NCBI RefSeq assembly: GCF_050510895.1
Contig: NZ_JBNINT010000001.1
Coordinates: 2,170,001-2,234,000 of the forward strand
Length of the DNA stretch: 64,000 bases
From: Pannonibacter phragmitetus_B
GTDB lineage: Bacteria; Pseudomonadota; Alphaproteobacteria; Rhizobiales; Stappiaceae
Reading direction: 5' to 3'
Notes under the pieces: model-generated
The model's database searches: none
What the model was told of the DNA's origin: nothing
What the model saw: only the letters and a program-made list of their open reading frames with translations
Made by a program: the position numbers and the translations under genes
Part shown: one piece after another, positions 56,908 through 64,000 of the stretch
Layout of the letters: each line of letters opens with the position of its first letter
Numbering within the stretch: position 1 is the stretch's first letter

Positions 56908-58512
56908 TCAGTTCTTGGTCACGAGGCGGTAGTAGACAAAGTCGGACGTGGCGCCGTTGACGTAGCCCTGAACCTTGCCGTTCATCGCCACCTGCTTGAC
57001 CGCCTGGAACATGATGACAAAGGGCGATTCCGCCTGCATGGATTTCTGCAGCTCGGCATACATTTCGAGGCGCTTTTCCGGCGACTTTTCGGTCAGCGCG
57101 GCCATCGTCTTTTCGTTGATTTCCTTCGGCGGCATCCAGGCATTGCGCCAGGTGGTCGTCGAGGCGTACTTGTCGTCCGAATTGTCGGCGTTATAGGCGA
57201 AAGCCTTGGCGTTGGAATGCGGGTCCATGAAGTCCGGGCCCCAGTAGAGCAGCATGCCCTGATGGGTGCGGGCGCGGTACTTGGTGATCACCTGTGCACC
57301 GGTGCCAGGGATGATCTCGAAGTTGATGCCCGCCGGAGCAAAGGACGACTGCAGCGCCTGCGCCATGTCGGTGAAAGGGCTGGAATTGATCACGTCCAGC
57401 TGGATCGTAAGCGGCAGCTTTACCCCGCCATCGGCGAGGATCTTCTTCGCCTTTTCCACGTCATACTTGAATGGCGTGTCATTGACCGCGCCGGGGAAGC
57501 CCTCCGGCCAGAAGGCCTGATGCACCATCATCTGGCCCTTCAGGAAGGTGCTGGCCATGCCGTCATAATCGACGAGATAGCGGGAAGCCTCCCACAGCGC
57601 CTTGTTGGTCAGCGCCTCGGTCTTCTGGTTGAAGGAAATCCAGTGAACGGCGGCCTGCGGATAGGTCTCGACCTTGATGTCAGACTTGCCTTCAAGGCCT
57701 GACACCTGATCGGGCGTCAGGTTCTTGGCCATGTCCACATCGCCAGATTCCAGCAGCAGGCGCTGGGTGGCCGCTTCCGCCACATGGCGGATGACGACCT
57801 GCTTCATGGCCGGTGCCCCGCCCCAGTAATCCGGGTTGCCTTCCAGCGCCAGCATTTCGGAGGGCTTGTAGGCGCGCAGCTTGAACGGACCGGTGCCGGC
57901 GGAGTTCTTGTTCAGCCAGGCATTGCCCAGATCACCATTCTCCTGATGACCCATCACCGTTTCGATATCGACGACGGAAGCGACACGGGCGGCCAGAACG
58001 TTGAGCACGAACAGCGGCGAGAAATCGCCAGCATAACGGACAGTGACCTTGTTGCCGTCCACGGTCACCATCTCTTCGATGTTGTCCGGGGTCCAGCCAA
58101 GCTGTGCGAGAATGAAGGCGGGCGCCTTGTTGAGCACCAGCACGCGCTTCCACGAGCCAGCCACATCCTCACCGCGCAGCGGATTGCCGGAATGGAACTT
58201 CACGCCATCACGCAGGGTGAAGACAATGGTCTTGTTGTCGGCGTCGATGGCCCATTCGCTCGCAAGGCCCGGCGCAAGGGTGGTGGTGTCCACCGCGTCA
58301 TACTGGACGAGCTGGTTGTAGACGTTGACGACATATTCGCCGGAGGAAAACTCGTAGGCGGTCGCCGGGTCGATGGTGACGATATCGTCGATGTTCTGCG
58401 CAATGACGAGGGCCGTGCCCGGCGTTGCAGCATGAGCCGGCAGCGCGGTCAGCGTTGTCAGGGCCGTCAGCGACAGCAGACCGGCGGCAAACGCGGTTCT
58501 GAAAAGCTTCAT
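56908..58512 (-). CDS. Peptide/nickel-type ABC transporter substrate-binding protein
   Basis: Periplasmic SBP of family 5, 534 residues. The signal peptide is residues 1-28 (ending LTALPAHAA). Domain pattern: DIVTIDPATAYEFSSGEYVVNVYNQLVQYD, DGVKFHSGNPLRGEDVAGSWKRVL, and later PFKLRAYKPSEMLALEGNPDYWGG, the classic SBP_bac_5 segment. It captures peptides or other hydrophilic ligands for the divergent permease/ATPase set at 59260-62782. It lies behind its regulator on the minus strand. Confidence 0.94.
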   Translation of the reverse strand: MKLFRTAFAAGLLSLTALTTLTALPAHAATPGTALVIAQNIDDIVTIDPATAYEFSSGEYVVNVYNQLVQYDAVDTTTLAPGLASEWAIDADNKTIVFTLRDGVKFHSGNPLRGEDVAGSWKRVLVLNKAPAFILAQLGWTPDNIEEMVTVDGNKVTVRYAGDFSPLFVLNVLAARVASVVDIETVMGHQENGDLGNAWLNKNSAGTGPFKLRAYKPSEMLALEGNPDYWGGAPAMKQVVIRHVAEAATQRLLLESGDVDMAKNLTPDQVSGLEGKSDIKVETYPQAAVHWISFNQKTEALTNKALWEASRYLVDYDGMASTFLKGQMMVHQAFWPEGFPGAVNDTPFKYDVEKAKKILADGGVKLPLTIQLDVINSSPFTDMAQALQSSFAPAGINFEIIPGTGAQVITKYRARTHQGMLLYWGPDFMDPHSNAKAFAYNADNSDDKYASTTTWRNAWMPPKEINEKTMAALTEKSPEKRLEMYAELQKSMQAESPFVIMFQAVKQVAMNGKVQGYVNGATSDFVYYRLVTKN

Positions 58513-58561
58513 TGTCTTCTCCTGAAGGAAGGCAGGTTTGTCTTGGCCGCAGCATTCCCCG

Positions 58562-59180
58562 CTACGGCTGGTCGGGGTTTCGGCCAATGAGCCGGGGCGT
58601 ATTGCCTGTCCAAAGGATGCGGACGGGCCGGTCTCCGGCGTTGGCGAAGGAATGGGGCGTGTCGCCCATGAAATGCAGGCTGTCCCCGGCGTTGAGCGTG
58701 AAAACAGCCTCGCCCAGCGTCTGGCGCAGCGTGCCTTCCAGAACGACGATCAGCTCCTCACCCGTGTGGGAGGTCTGCTCCGAGGCATAGCCAACCGGGA
58801 TGTGGACGATGACTGACGACAGGGCGCCGCCCGGTAACGCCGTGTTGAGCCGCTCGTAGGACAAGGCCCCTCACCCAGCGAGAACAACTCACGCTCGCCC
58901 GAGCGGGTGATGCTGTTGGCGGGCTTTGGCGTCGCCACGAACCAGTCGATCTCGACACCCAGCGCATCGGCAATGGCAGCAAGCGTGCCCAGCGAGGGCG
59001 TGGCCTTGCCGCGCTCCACCTGTGACAGGAAGCCGACGGAGATGCCTGCCTGATCAGCCAGCTGCTGCAGGGTCAAATCCCCTTGCGCCGCAGCTCGCGG
59101 ATCCGGCCGCCGAAGTGCGGTGTCGCCGCAGCTGTTGCGCTGGCCTGCGTCTCCCCAGCATCCTTGAGGGCGTTGCTCAT
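58562..59180 (-). CDS. XRE-family regulator with cupin domain, frame interrupted twice
   Basis: Transcription factor of 206 residues after correction. The helix-turn-helix reads LTLQQLADQAGISVGFLSQVERGKATPSLGT; the C-terminal cupin reads VHIPVGYASEQTSHTGEELIVVLEGTL. Two breaks, both one missing G (plus C4 at 59079-59082 and 58867-58870), restore RELRRKGDLTLQQL and FSLGEGALSYERLN. Its start ATG 59180 is 79 bases from the divergent permease gene, so it may regulate the whole importer (inference). Confidence 0.87.
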
Positions 59181-59259
59181 CCCGGATCTCCAAAATTTCT
59201 TTGACGCTAGTAAAAAATTTTGCTACGTCAAAAGAAGTTTAACTGGCAAGGAAAACGCC

Positions 59260-60312
59260 GTGAGCAACGCCACCCTGACCGGCCGCCGGGGCGCCCTTCC
59301 TGCCCGGCTCACTTCCCTGCTGTGGTTTGCTGCCACGATCACGCTGACTTTCCTCGGCCTGCTCGCCATCACCTTTGTCATCGGGCGCGTTGTGCCCATT
59401 GATCCGGTGCTGGCGGTCGTCGGTGACCGGGCGCCGAAGGAAGTCTATGACGCGGTACGCCAGCAGATGGGCGTTGATGATCCGCTGCTTGTCCAGTTTG
59501 CCCGCTACGTGGTCGATGTGCTGCAAGGCGATCTCGGCAAGGCTGTGACGACCTCCAACCCCGTGATCGAGGATCTGGCGCGGGTGTTTCCGGCCACATT
59601 CGAGATGGCAACGCTCGGCATCATCATCGGCGTTGCTATTGGCGTGCCGCTGGGTGTGTGGGCTGCCGCAAGGCAGGGCAGCGTCATCGACCAGATCATC
59701 CGCGTCATCGGTCTTGCCGGCTACGCCATCCCGGCCTTCTGGCTAGGGCTTGCCGGTCTTGTGCTTTTCTACGCCAAGCTGCAGTGGGTTGGCGGGCCGG
59801 GCCGGATCGACATCTTCCTTGACGGGCTGGTCACGCCGCACACCGGGCTGCTGCTGGTGGACAGCCTGATCGACGGTGACATGGACAGCTTCAAAAGCGC
59901 CTTCGCCCATATCATTCTGCCCTCGACGATCCTCGGCTTCTTCGCCCTCGCCTATATCGCCCGCATGACCCGCTCCTTCATGCTGGAGCAGCTGGGGCAG
60001 GAGTTCATCACGACGGCCCGTGTGAAGGGCGCGCCGGAGCGGGTGGTGATCTGGCGCCACGCCTTCCGTCCGATCCGCGTACAGCTGATCACCGTCATCG
60101 GCCTGTCCTACGCCGGATTGCTGGAAGGTTCGGTGATGATCGAAACCGTATTCTCCTGGCCGGGTATCGGCAACTACCTCACCAATGCCCTGCTCAATGC
60201 CGACATGAATGCGGTGCTGGGTTCAACGCTGGTGATCGGCGCCGTTTTCATCTGCATCAACAAGCTGTCTGATGCGCTCTATCTCCTTCTGGACCCGAGG
60301 GCCCGCGCATGA
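59260..60312 (+). CDS. ABC transporter permease (DppB type)
   Basis: Inner-membrane permease of 350 residues. The start is GTG 59260 (VSNATLTGRRG) with AAGGAAAA 7 bases upstream. About six hydrophobic segments: LLWFAATITLTFLGLLAITFVI first, then AFWLGLAGLVLFY and others. The coupling motif EAA reads ITTARVKGAPERVVIWRHAFRP. ARQQMGVDDPLLVQFARYV and GNYLTNALL are family marks. It forms the importer with the next three genes. Confidence 0.94.
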   Translation: MSNATLTGRRGALPARLTSLLWFAATITLTFLGLLAITFVIGRVVPIDPVLAVVGDRAPKEVYDAVRQQMGVDDPLLVQFARYVVDVLQGDLGKAVTTSNPVIEDLARVFPATFEMATLGIIIGVAIGVPLGVWAAARQGSVIDQIIRVIGLAGYAIPAFWLGLAGLVLFYAKLQWVGGPGRIDIFLDGLVTPHTGLLLVDSLIDGDMDSFKSAFAHIILPSTILGFFALAYIARMTRSFMLEQLGQEFITTARVKGAPERVVIWRHAFRPIRVQLITVIGLSYAGLLEGSVMIETVFSWPGIGNYLTNALLNADMNAVLGSTLVIGAVFICINKLSDALYLLLDPRARA

Positions 60313-61210
60313 GCTCGACCCGCGACTGGCTGCTGGACGAAACACCCGCCACCCGTCTTCAGGCCCAGCTGGGCCAAGGCTACCGCACCTTGCGCGCGCT
60401 TCTGCGCAATCCGCTGACGGTGGTGGGGCTGGTGATCATCCTTGCACTGCTGCTGACAGCGGCATTCGCTCCGTGGATTGCGCCTTACGATCCTCTGCAG
60501 GGAGAGCTGACAGCCCGCCTTCTGCCTCCCTCTGCCGCCCACTGGATGGGCACGGATGAGCTGGGCCGTGACATCTTCAGCCGTGTCGTATACGGCGCAC
60601 GCATCACGCTGTTCATCGTGCTGCTGGTGGCCATCATTTCCGCTCCGCTCGGCCTCGTCATCGGGGCCATATCAGGCTATTTCGGCGGGGTAGCGGACCG
60701 TATCATGATGGGGCTCACGGATATCTTCCTGTCCATGCCCCGGCTGATCCTTGCCCTTGCCTTTGTCGCCGCCCTCGGACCCGGCATCGAGAATGCGGTG
60801 ATCGCCATCGCCATCACCGCCTGGCCAGTCTATGCTCGACTTGCCCGCGCCGAAACGCTGACTATCCGCAGGGCGGAGTTCATCGCCGCGGTGCGGATGC
60901 AGGGGCGAGCCATGGCCGCATCATCCTGCGCCACATCCTGCCGCTGTGCATGTCCTCCACCATCGTCCGCGTCACGCTGGACATGGCGGGCATCATCCTG
61001 ACGGCTGCCGGACTCGGCTTCCTCGGCCTGGGCGCGCAGCCGCCGCTGCCCGAATGGGGGGCAATGATCTCCCGCGGACGGGCTTTCATTCTGGATCAGT
61101 GGTGGGTGGCCACCATGCCCGGCTTTGCCATCGTGATCGTCAGCCTCGGCTTCTGCCTTTTCGGCGATGGCCTGCGTGACGTGCTTGATCCGCGCCAGCG
61201 CACGAAGTGA
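60309..61210 (+). CDS. ABC transporter permease (DppC type), frame interrupted
   Basis: Second permease subunit, 300 residues after correction. It starts 4 bases before the end of the first permease (overlap ATGA). Sequence marks: APWIAPYDPLQGELTARLLPPS, HWMGTDELGRDIFSRVVYGARI and GLGFLGLGAQPPLPEWGAMI. One missing G (G4 at 60902-60905) restores RMQGASHGRIILRHILPLC, the EAA loop region that contacts the ATPases. The neighbours are intact, so decay is unlikely. Confidence 0.92.
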
Positions 61211-61220
61211 AGGACCCGTG

Positions 61221-62057
61221 ATGAGCACGCTTCTCGACGTTCAGAACCTCAAGGTCCGTTTCCCCACCGAGCGCGGCGAGGTGGAGGTGGTGAAGGGCAT
61301 CAGCTTCTCTCTGGGCCGCGAGCGGCTTGGCATCGTGGGTGAATCCGGCTCCGGCAAGTCCATGACCGGCCGGTCCATCATGGGTCTGATCGGTCATCCG
61401 GGCCGCGTCACCGCAGACCGGATGGTGTTTGACGGCATCGACCTCACGAAGACCGGTGAGGCCGGATACCGGCGCCTGCGCGGGGCGCGCATGTCCATGG
61501 TGATGCAGGACCCTAAATTCTCGCTGAACCCGGTAATGCGCATCGGCGAGCAGATCGGCGAAGCCCTCGCCTTCCATGCGCGGATGAGCGCGAAAGCCCG
61601 CAAGGCAAAGGTTCTGGAAGCACTGGAAGCGGTGCGGATCAACGATCCGGAGCGGGTCTATGCGCTTTATCCGCATGAAGTTTCCGGCGGCATGGGCCAG
61701 CGGGTGATGATCGCCATGATGGTGATCCTTGAACCGGACCTGATGATTGCCGACGAGCCGACCTCGGCGCTGGATGTGTCCGTCCGGGCGCAGGTGCTGG
61801 AAATCATGGATGATCTTGTCCGCCGCCGCGGCATGGGACTGATGCTGATCAGCCATGACCTCAACATGGTCTCGCACTGGTGCGACCGCATCCTTGTCAT
61901 GTTCAACGGCGAAATCGTCGAGGAATGCGCTGCTGGCAAGCTGCATGAGGCGAAGCACCCCTACACGCAAGGGCTCATCGCTTCCCTGCCCCGCCTCAAA
62001 GAGACCCGCGAGCGCCTGCCCGTGCTCGACCGCGCCGCACTGGAGAAACTCAAATGA
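61221..62057 (+). CDS. ABC transporter ATP-binding protein (DppD type)
   Basis: Cytoplasmic ATPase of 278 residues. Walker A GESGSGKS, Q-loop MVMQDPKFSLNP, signature SGGMGQRV and Walker B LMIADEPTSALD are present. ATG 61221 is chosen, with GAAGTGAAGGACCCGTG just upstream. It ends 4 bases inside the next ATPase gene. It is shorter than many DppD proteins and lacks a C-terminal Cys cluster, as seen in opine/peptide-type importers of this size. Confidence 0.94.
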   Translation: MSTLLDVQNLKVRFPTERGEVEVVKGISFSLGRERLGIVGESGSGKSMTGRSIMGLIGHPGRVTADRMVFDGIDLTKTGEAGYRRLRGARMSMVMQDPKFSLNPVMRIGEQIGEALAFHARMSAKARKAKVLEALEAVRINDPERVYALYPHEVSGGMGQRVMIAMMVILEPDLMIADEPTSALDVSVRAQVLEIMDDLVRRRGMGLMLISHDLNMVSHWCDRILVMFNGEIVEECAAGKLHEAKHPYTQGLIASLPRLKETRERLPVLDRAALEKLK

Positions 62058-62782
62058 TCGGCGTTGAAGGCCTCACGGTTGTCTACGGCAACACGGCAGT
62101 GGTTCGGGATGTCAGCTTCTCCGTCGCCACCGGCGAGAGTTTTGCGCTCGTAGGGGAATCGGGCTCCGGCAAGTCCACCATCCTGAAGGCTCTGGCCGGA
62201 CAGGTGGACAGCTGGTCCGGCGCGCTGACGCTCAGCGGCCTGCCGCTCGGCCACAAGCGCACCAAGGCGATGATGCGCCACGTGCAGATGGTGTTTCAGG
62301 ACCCCTACGGCTCGCTGCATCCGCGCAAGACGGTGGATGATACCTTGAGCGAACCGCTGGCAATCCATGGGCTTGGTGAGCGGGATCAGCGCGTTCTGTT
62401 CATGCTGGATGCCGTCGGCCTTGCCCGCAAGTTCCGCTTCCGCCTGCCGCATCAATTGTCAGGAGGACAGCGCCAGCGTGTGGCCATTGCCCGTGCCCTG
62501 ATGCTTGAGCCAGAACTGCTGCTGCTTGACGAGCCGACCTCGGCGCTGGACGTATCGGTGCAGGCGGAAATCCTCAACCTGCTGAAATCCTTGCGCGAGG
62601 AGCGCGGCCTCACCTATCTGCTCGTCACGCACGATCTGCCGGTGGTTTCCTTCCTCTGCGACCGGCTGGGTGTGCTGCGCCATGGCCAGCTGGAGGAAAT
62701 CGCGCCAGTCTCTGCGCTTAAGGCAGGCGCCCTGACCAGTGCCTATGGCCGCGAACTGGTGGAGCGCAGCGAGGCGTTCTGA
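62054..62782 (+). CDS. ABC transporter ATP-binding protein (DppF type)
   Basis: Second ATPase of the importer, 242 residues. Walker A GESGSGKST, Q-loop MVFQDPYGSLHPRKTV, signature LSGGQRQRVA and Walker B LLLLDEPTSALD are intact. Starts ATGA-overlapped with the previous gene. The conserved histidine is in VTHDLPVV. Confidence 0.94.
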   Translation: MIGVEGLTVVYGNTAVVRDVSFSVATGESFALVGESGSGKSTILKALAGQVDSWSGALTLSGLPLGHKRTKAMMRHVQMVFQDPYGSLHPRKTVDDTLSEPLAIHGLGERDQRVLFMLDAVGLARKFRFRLPHQLSGGQRQRVAIARALMLEPELLLLDEPTSALDVSVQAEILNLLKSLREERGLTYLLVTHDLPVVSFLCDRLGVLRHGQLEEIAPVSALKAGALTSAYGRELVERSEAF

Positions 62783-62793
62783 AAAGCTTCCGC

Positions 62794-63834
62794 TTACGTT
62801 GGACTGGCGGAGCCCTGAAACTCCGCACGGTAGCGGGAGGGCGGCACGGTCATGATCCGGCGGAAATGCAGGCGGAAGGTTTCCGGCGCACCGAAACCGC
62901 AACGGGCGGCGATGGCGTCGATGCTCTCGCTGCTTGCCTCCAGCAGATTGCAGGCATGGCGGATGCGGGCGCGGATCAGCCAGTCGAGCGGCGCCAGACC
63001 CGTGGCATCGCGGAAGCGGCGGCTGAGGGTGCGCAGGCTGCAACAGGCGGCATCCGCCATGCGCTGCAAGTCCCACTCCTGGTCCAGTTCCCGCTCGATC
63101 CGCTCCAGCAGCGGCGCGAGAGAGCCTTTAGGAAAACGGGCAACGGGCCTTGGCACGAACTGCGCCTGCCCGCCCTCCCGCTGCGCCGGAACCACAAGGC
63201 TGCGGGCCAGCGCATTGGCCGCCTGCCAGCCGAAATCCCGGCGGACCAGCGACAGTGACAGATCGATCCCGGCAGCAGACCCCGCCGCCGTCAGCACGTT
63301 ACCATCTTCCACGAACAGCACGTCCTCGACGATGTCAGAGGCAGGCGCCACCCGGCGCAGGTCCGGGATGTAGCGCCAGTGCGTCGTCGCTCTGCGTCCG
63401 TCCAGCAATCCCGCCGCCGCCAGCAGAAAGGCACCGCTGCAGAAGGTCACCAGCCGCGCACCGCGTGCATGCGCTGTCTGAAGCCGTTGCTTCAGGCCGT
63501 GCGGCAGCCCGTGGTCACGCCCCGGCCAGCCGGGCACGAGGATGATATCCGCCTCATCCAGCAGCCCCACCGGCGCAGCGGCACGCACCGAAACGCCGCC
63601 GCTGGCCGAAACGGTCTCCATCTCCACCGCGACAGCGGCAAAGCGGTACCACGGCCCCTCCACCTCCGGCTTTTTTGAGGCGAAAACCTCCGTGCAGATG
63701 GAAAATTCAAAGAGGCTCAGCCCCTCATAGACCAGCGCCACTGCCAGCGGCGCCTGCTCTACTGCCTTACGGCTGATGGCCTGCGCCTGCTCTGGCCCTT
63801 GCCCCTGAACACCCATGACGCCCTCTTTGATCAC
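62794..63834 (-). CDS. AraC-family regulator with DJ-1/PfpI-like domain (FtrA-like)
   Basis: Transcription factor of 346 residues from the first possible ATG (340 from ATG 63816, MGVQGQG). The DJ-1/PfpI-like domain begins VALVYEGLSLFEFSICTEVFASKKP and includes RLVTFCSGAFLLAAAGLLDGRRATTHW; the AraC pair reads DLQRMADAACCSLRTLSRRFRDATG and IDAIAARCGFGAPETFRLHFRR. It resembles FtrA-type regulators and is related in design to the two regulators at 16974 and 27080. It ends 11 bases after the importer, convergent. Confidence 0.88.
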   Translation of the reverse strand: MIKEGVMGVQGQGPEQAQAISRKAVEQAPLAVALVYEGLSLFEFSICTEVFASKKPEVEGPWYRFAAVAVEMETVSASGGVSVRAAAPVGLLDEADIILVPGWPGRDHGLPHGLKQRLQTAHARGARLVTFCSGAFLLAAAGLLDGRRATTHWRYIPDLRRVAPASDIVEDVLFVEDGNVLTAAGSAAGIDLSLSLVRRDFGWQAANALARSLVVPAQREGGQAQFVPRPVARFPKGSLAPLLERIERELDQEWDLQRMADAACCSLRTLSRRFRDATGLAPLDWLIRARIRHACNLLEASSESIDAIAARCGFGAPETFRLHFRRIMTVPPSRYRAEFQGSASPT

Positions 63835-63961
63835 TTGGCATGATCCTACCGGACAATGGCATTCAGGCCAATGGTGACGAAACGGATTTCCGGCGATTTT
63901 CAGCCCATCGCAGCCCGGCCCGCCGCAGACAGAGGTGCCGGAGAAACACGAGGATGAGACG

Positions 63962-64000
63962 ATGCCCAGTTCCGTGACCCAGTTCCCCGCCGCCGCTTCC
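63962..64000 (+). CDS. Start of a truncated coding sequence
   Basis: ATG 63962 opens a frame (MPSSVTQFPAAAS) that runs off the right edge. GAGGATGAGAC lies just upstream and it is divergent from the FtrA-like regulator, so it is likely the regulator's target. Thirteen residues are too few to identify it. Confidence 0.4.
   Translation, partial: MPSSVTQFPAAAS

Overview
The window is GC-rich, densely coded chromosomal DNA of an alphaproteobacterium. Pointers are the DUF3572, DUF1489 and EipB (DUF1849) families, a SPOR-tailed DacF-type carboxypeptidase, a small phasin, ClpS-ClpA, and a LiuR/isovaleryl-CoA dehydrogenase cluster. I lean towards Hyphomicrobiales (Stappiaceae-like), from general impression only. 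I see no prophage, insertion sequence, CRISPR array, rRNA or replication origin.

Layout. 1-8.8 kb: housekeeping genes (DUF3572, HAD hydrolase, DNA polymerase IV, lipoprotein, EipB, RidA, glycerophosphodiesterase, FemAB-like acyltransferase, HIT protein, AzlCD exporter). 9.0-31.2 kb: a catabolic island for glycine betaine. Betaine enters through a BCCT carrier. GbcAB demethylates it to dimethylglycine. An FAD/GcvT-type dimethylglycine dehydrogenase, served by EtfBA, gives sarcosine. SoxBDAG gives glycine and methylene-THF, GlyA condenses these to serine, and SdaA yields pyruvate. FolD and PurU handle one-carbon units. Two paralogous AraC/GATase1-like regulators, each divergent from an operon it probably controls, and one LysR regulator sit inside the island. 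31.2-45.3 kb: ClpA/ClpS, phasin, DacF, a DnaJ-domain protein, DUF1489, an NAD-dependent epimerase, DUF599, an adenylate cyclase, a YdcF-like protein, a globin-like protein, ClpP and a diguanylate cyclase. 45.4-48.1 kb: a leucine/isovalerate-type operon (MerR regulator, thioesterase, GNAT, isovaleryl-CoA dehydrogenase). 48.1-56.7 kb: MgtE, YARHG-like and DUF2254 proteins, tRNA-Leu(GAG), an orphan FliN, LipB, a membrane protein, a chemoreceptor and a GAF protein. 56.9-63.8 kb: a complete peptide-type ABC importer with its XRE-cupin regulator, then an FtrA-like regulator; a further gene starts at the right edge.

The most striking property is technical. At least 21 single-site frame breaks interrupt 17 otherwise well-conserved genes. 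Sixteen of them are explained by one missing base in a homopolymer, mostly G/C runs of 4-5 that should be one longer. In every gene the length is a multiple of three after correction, so I read these as consensus errors rather than decay and annotate the genes as intact single loci with the break positions given. The biology is otherwise largely known; the less ordinary items are a truncated-globin-like protein lacking the canonical proximal histidine, the paired regulators with candidate operators, an orphan FliN and a Lys/Ala/Pro-rich tail on ClpA.
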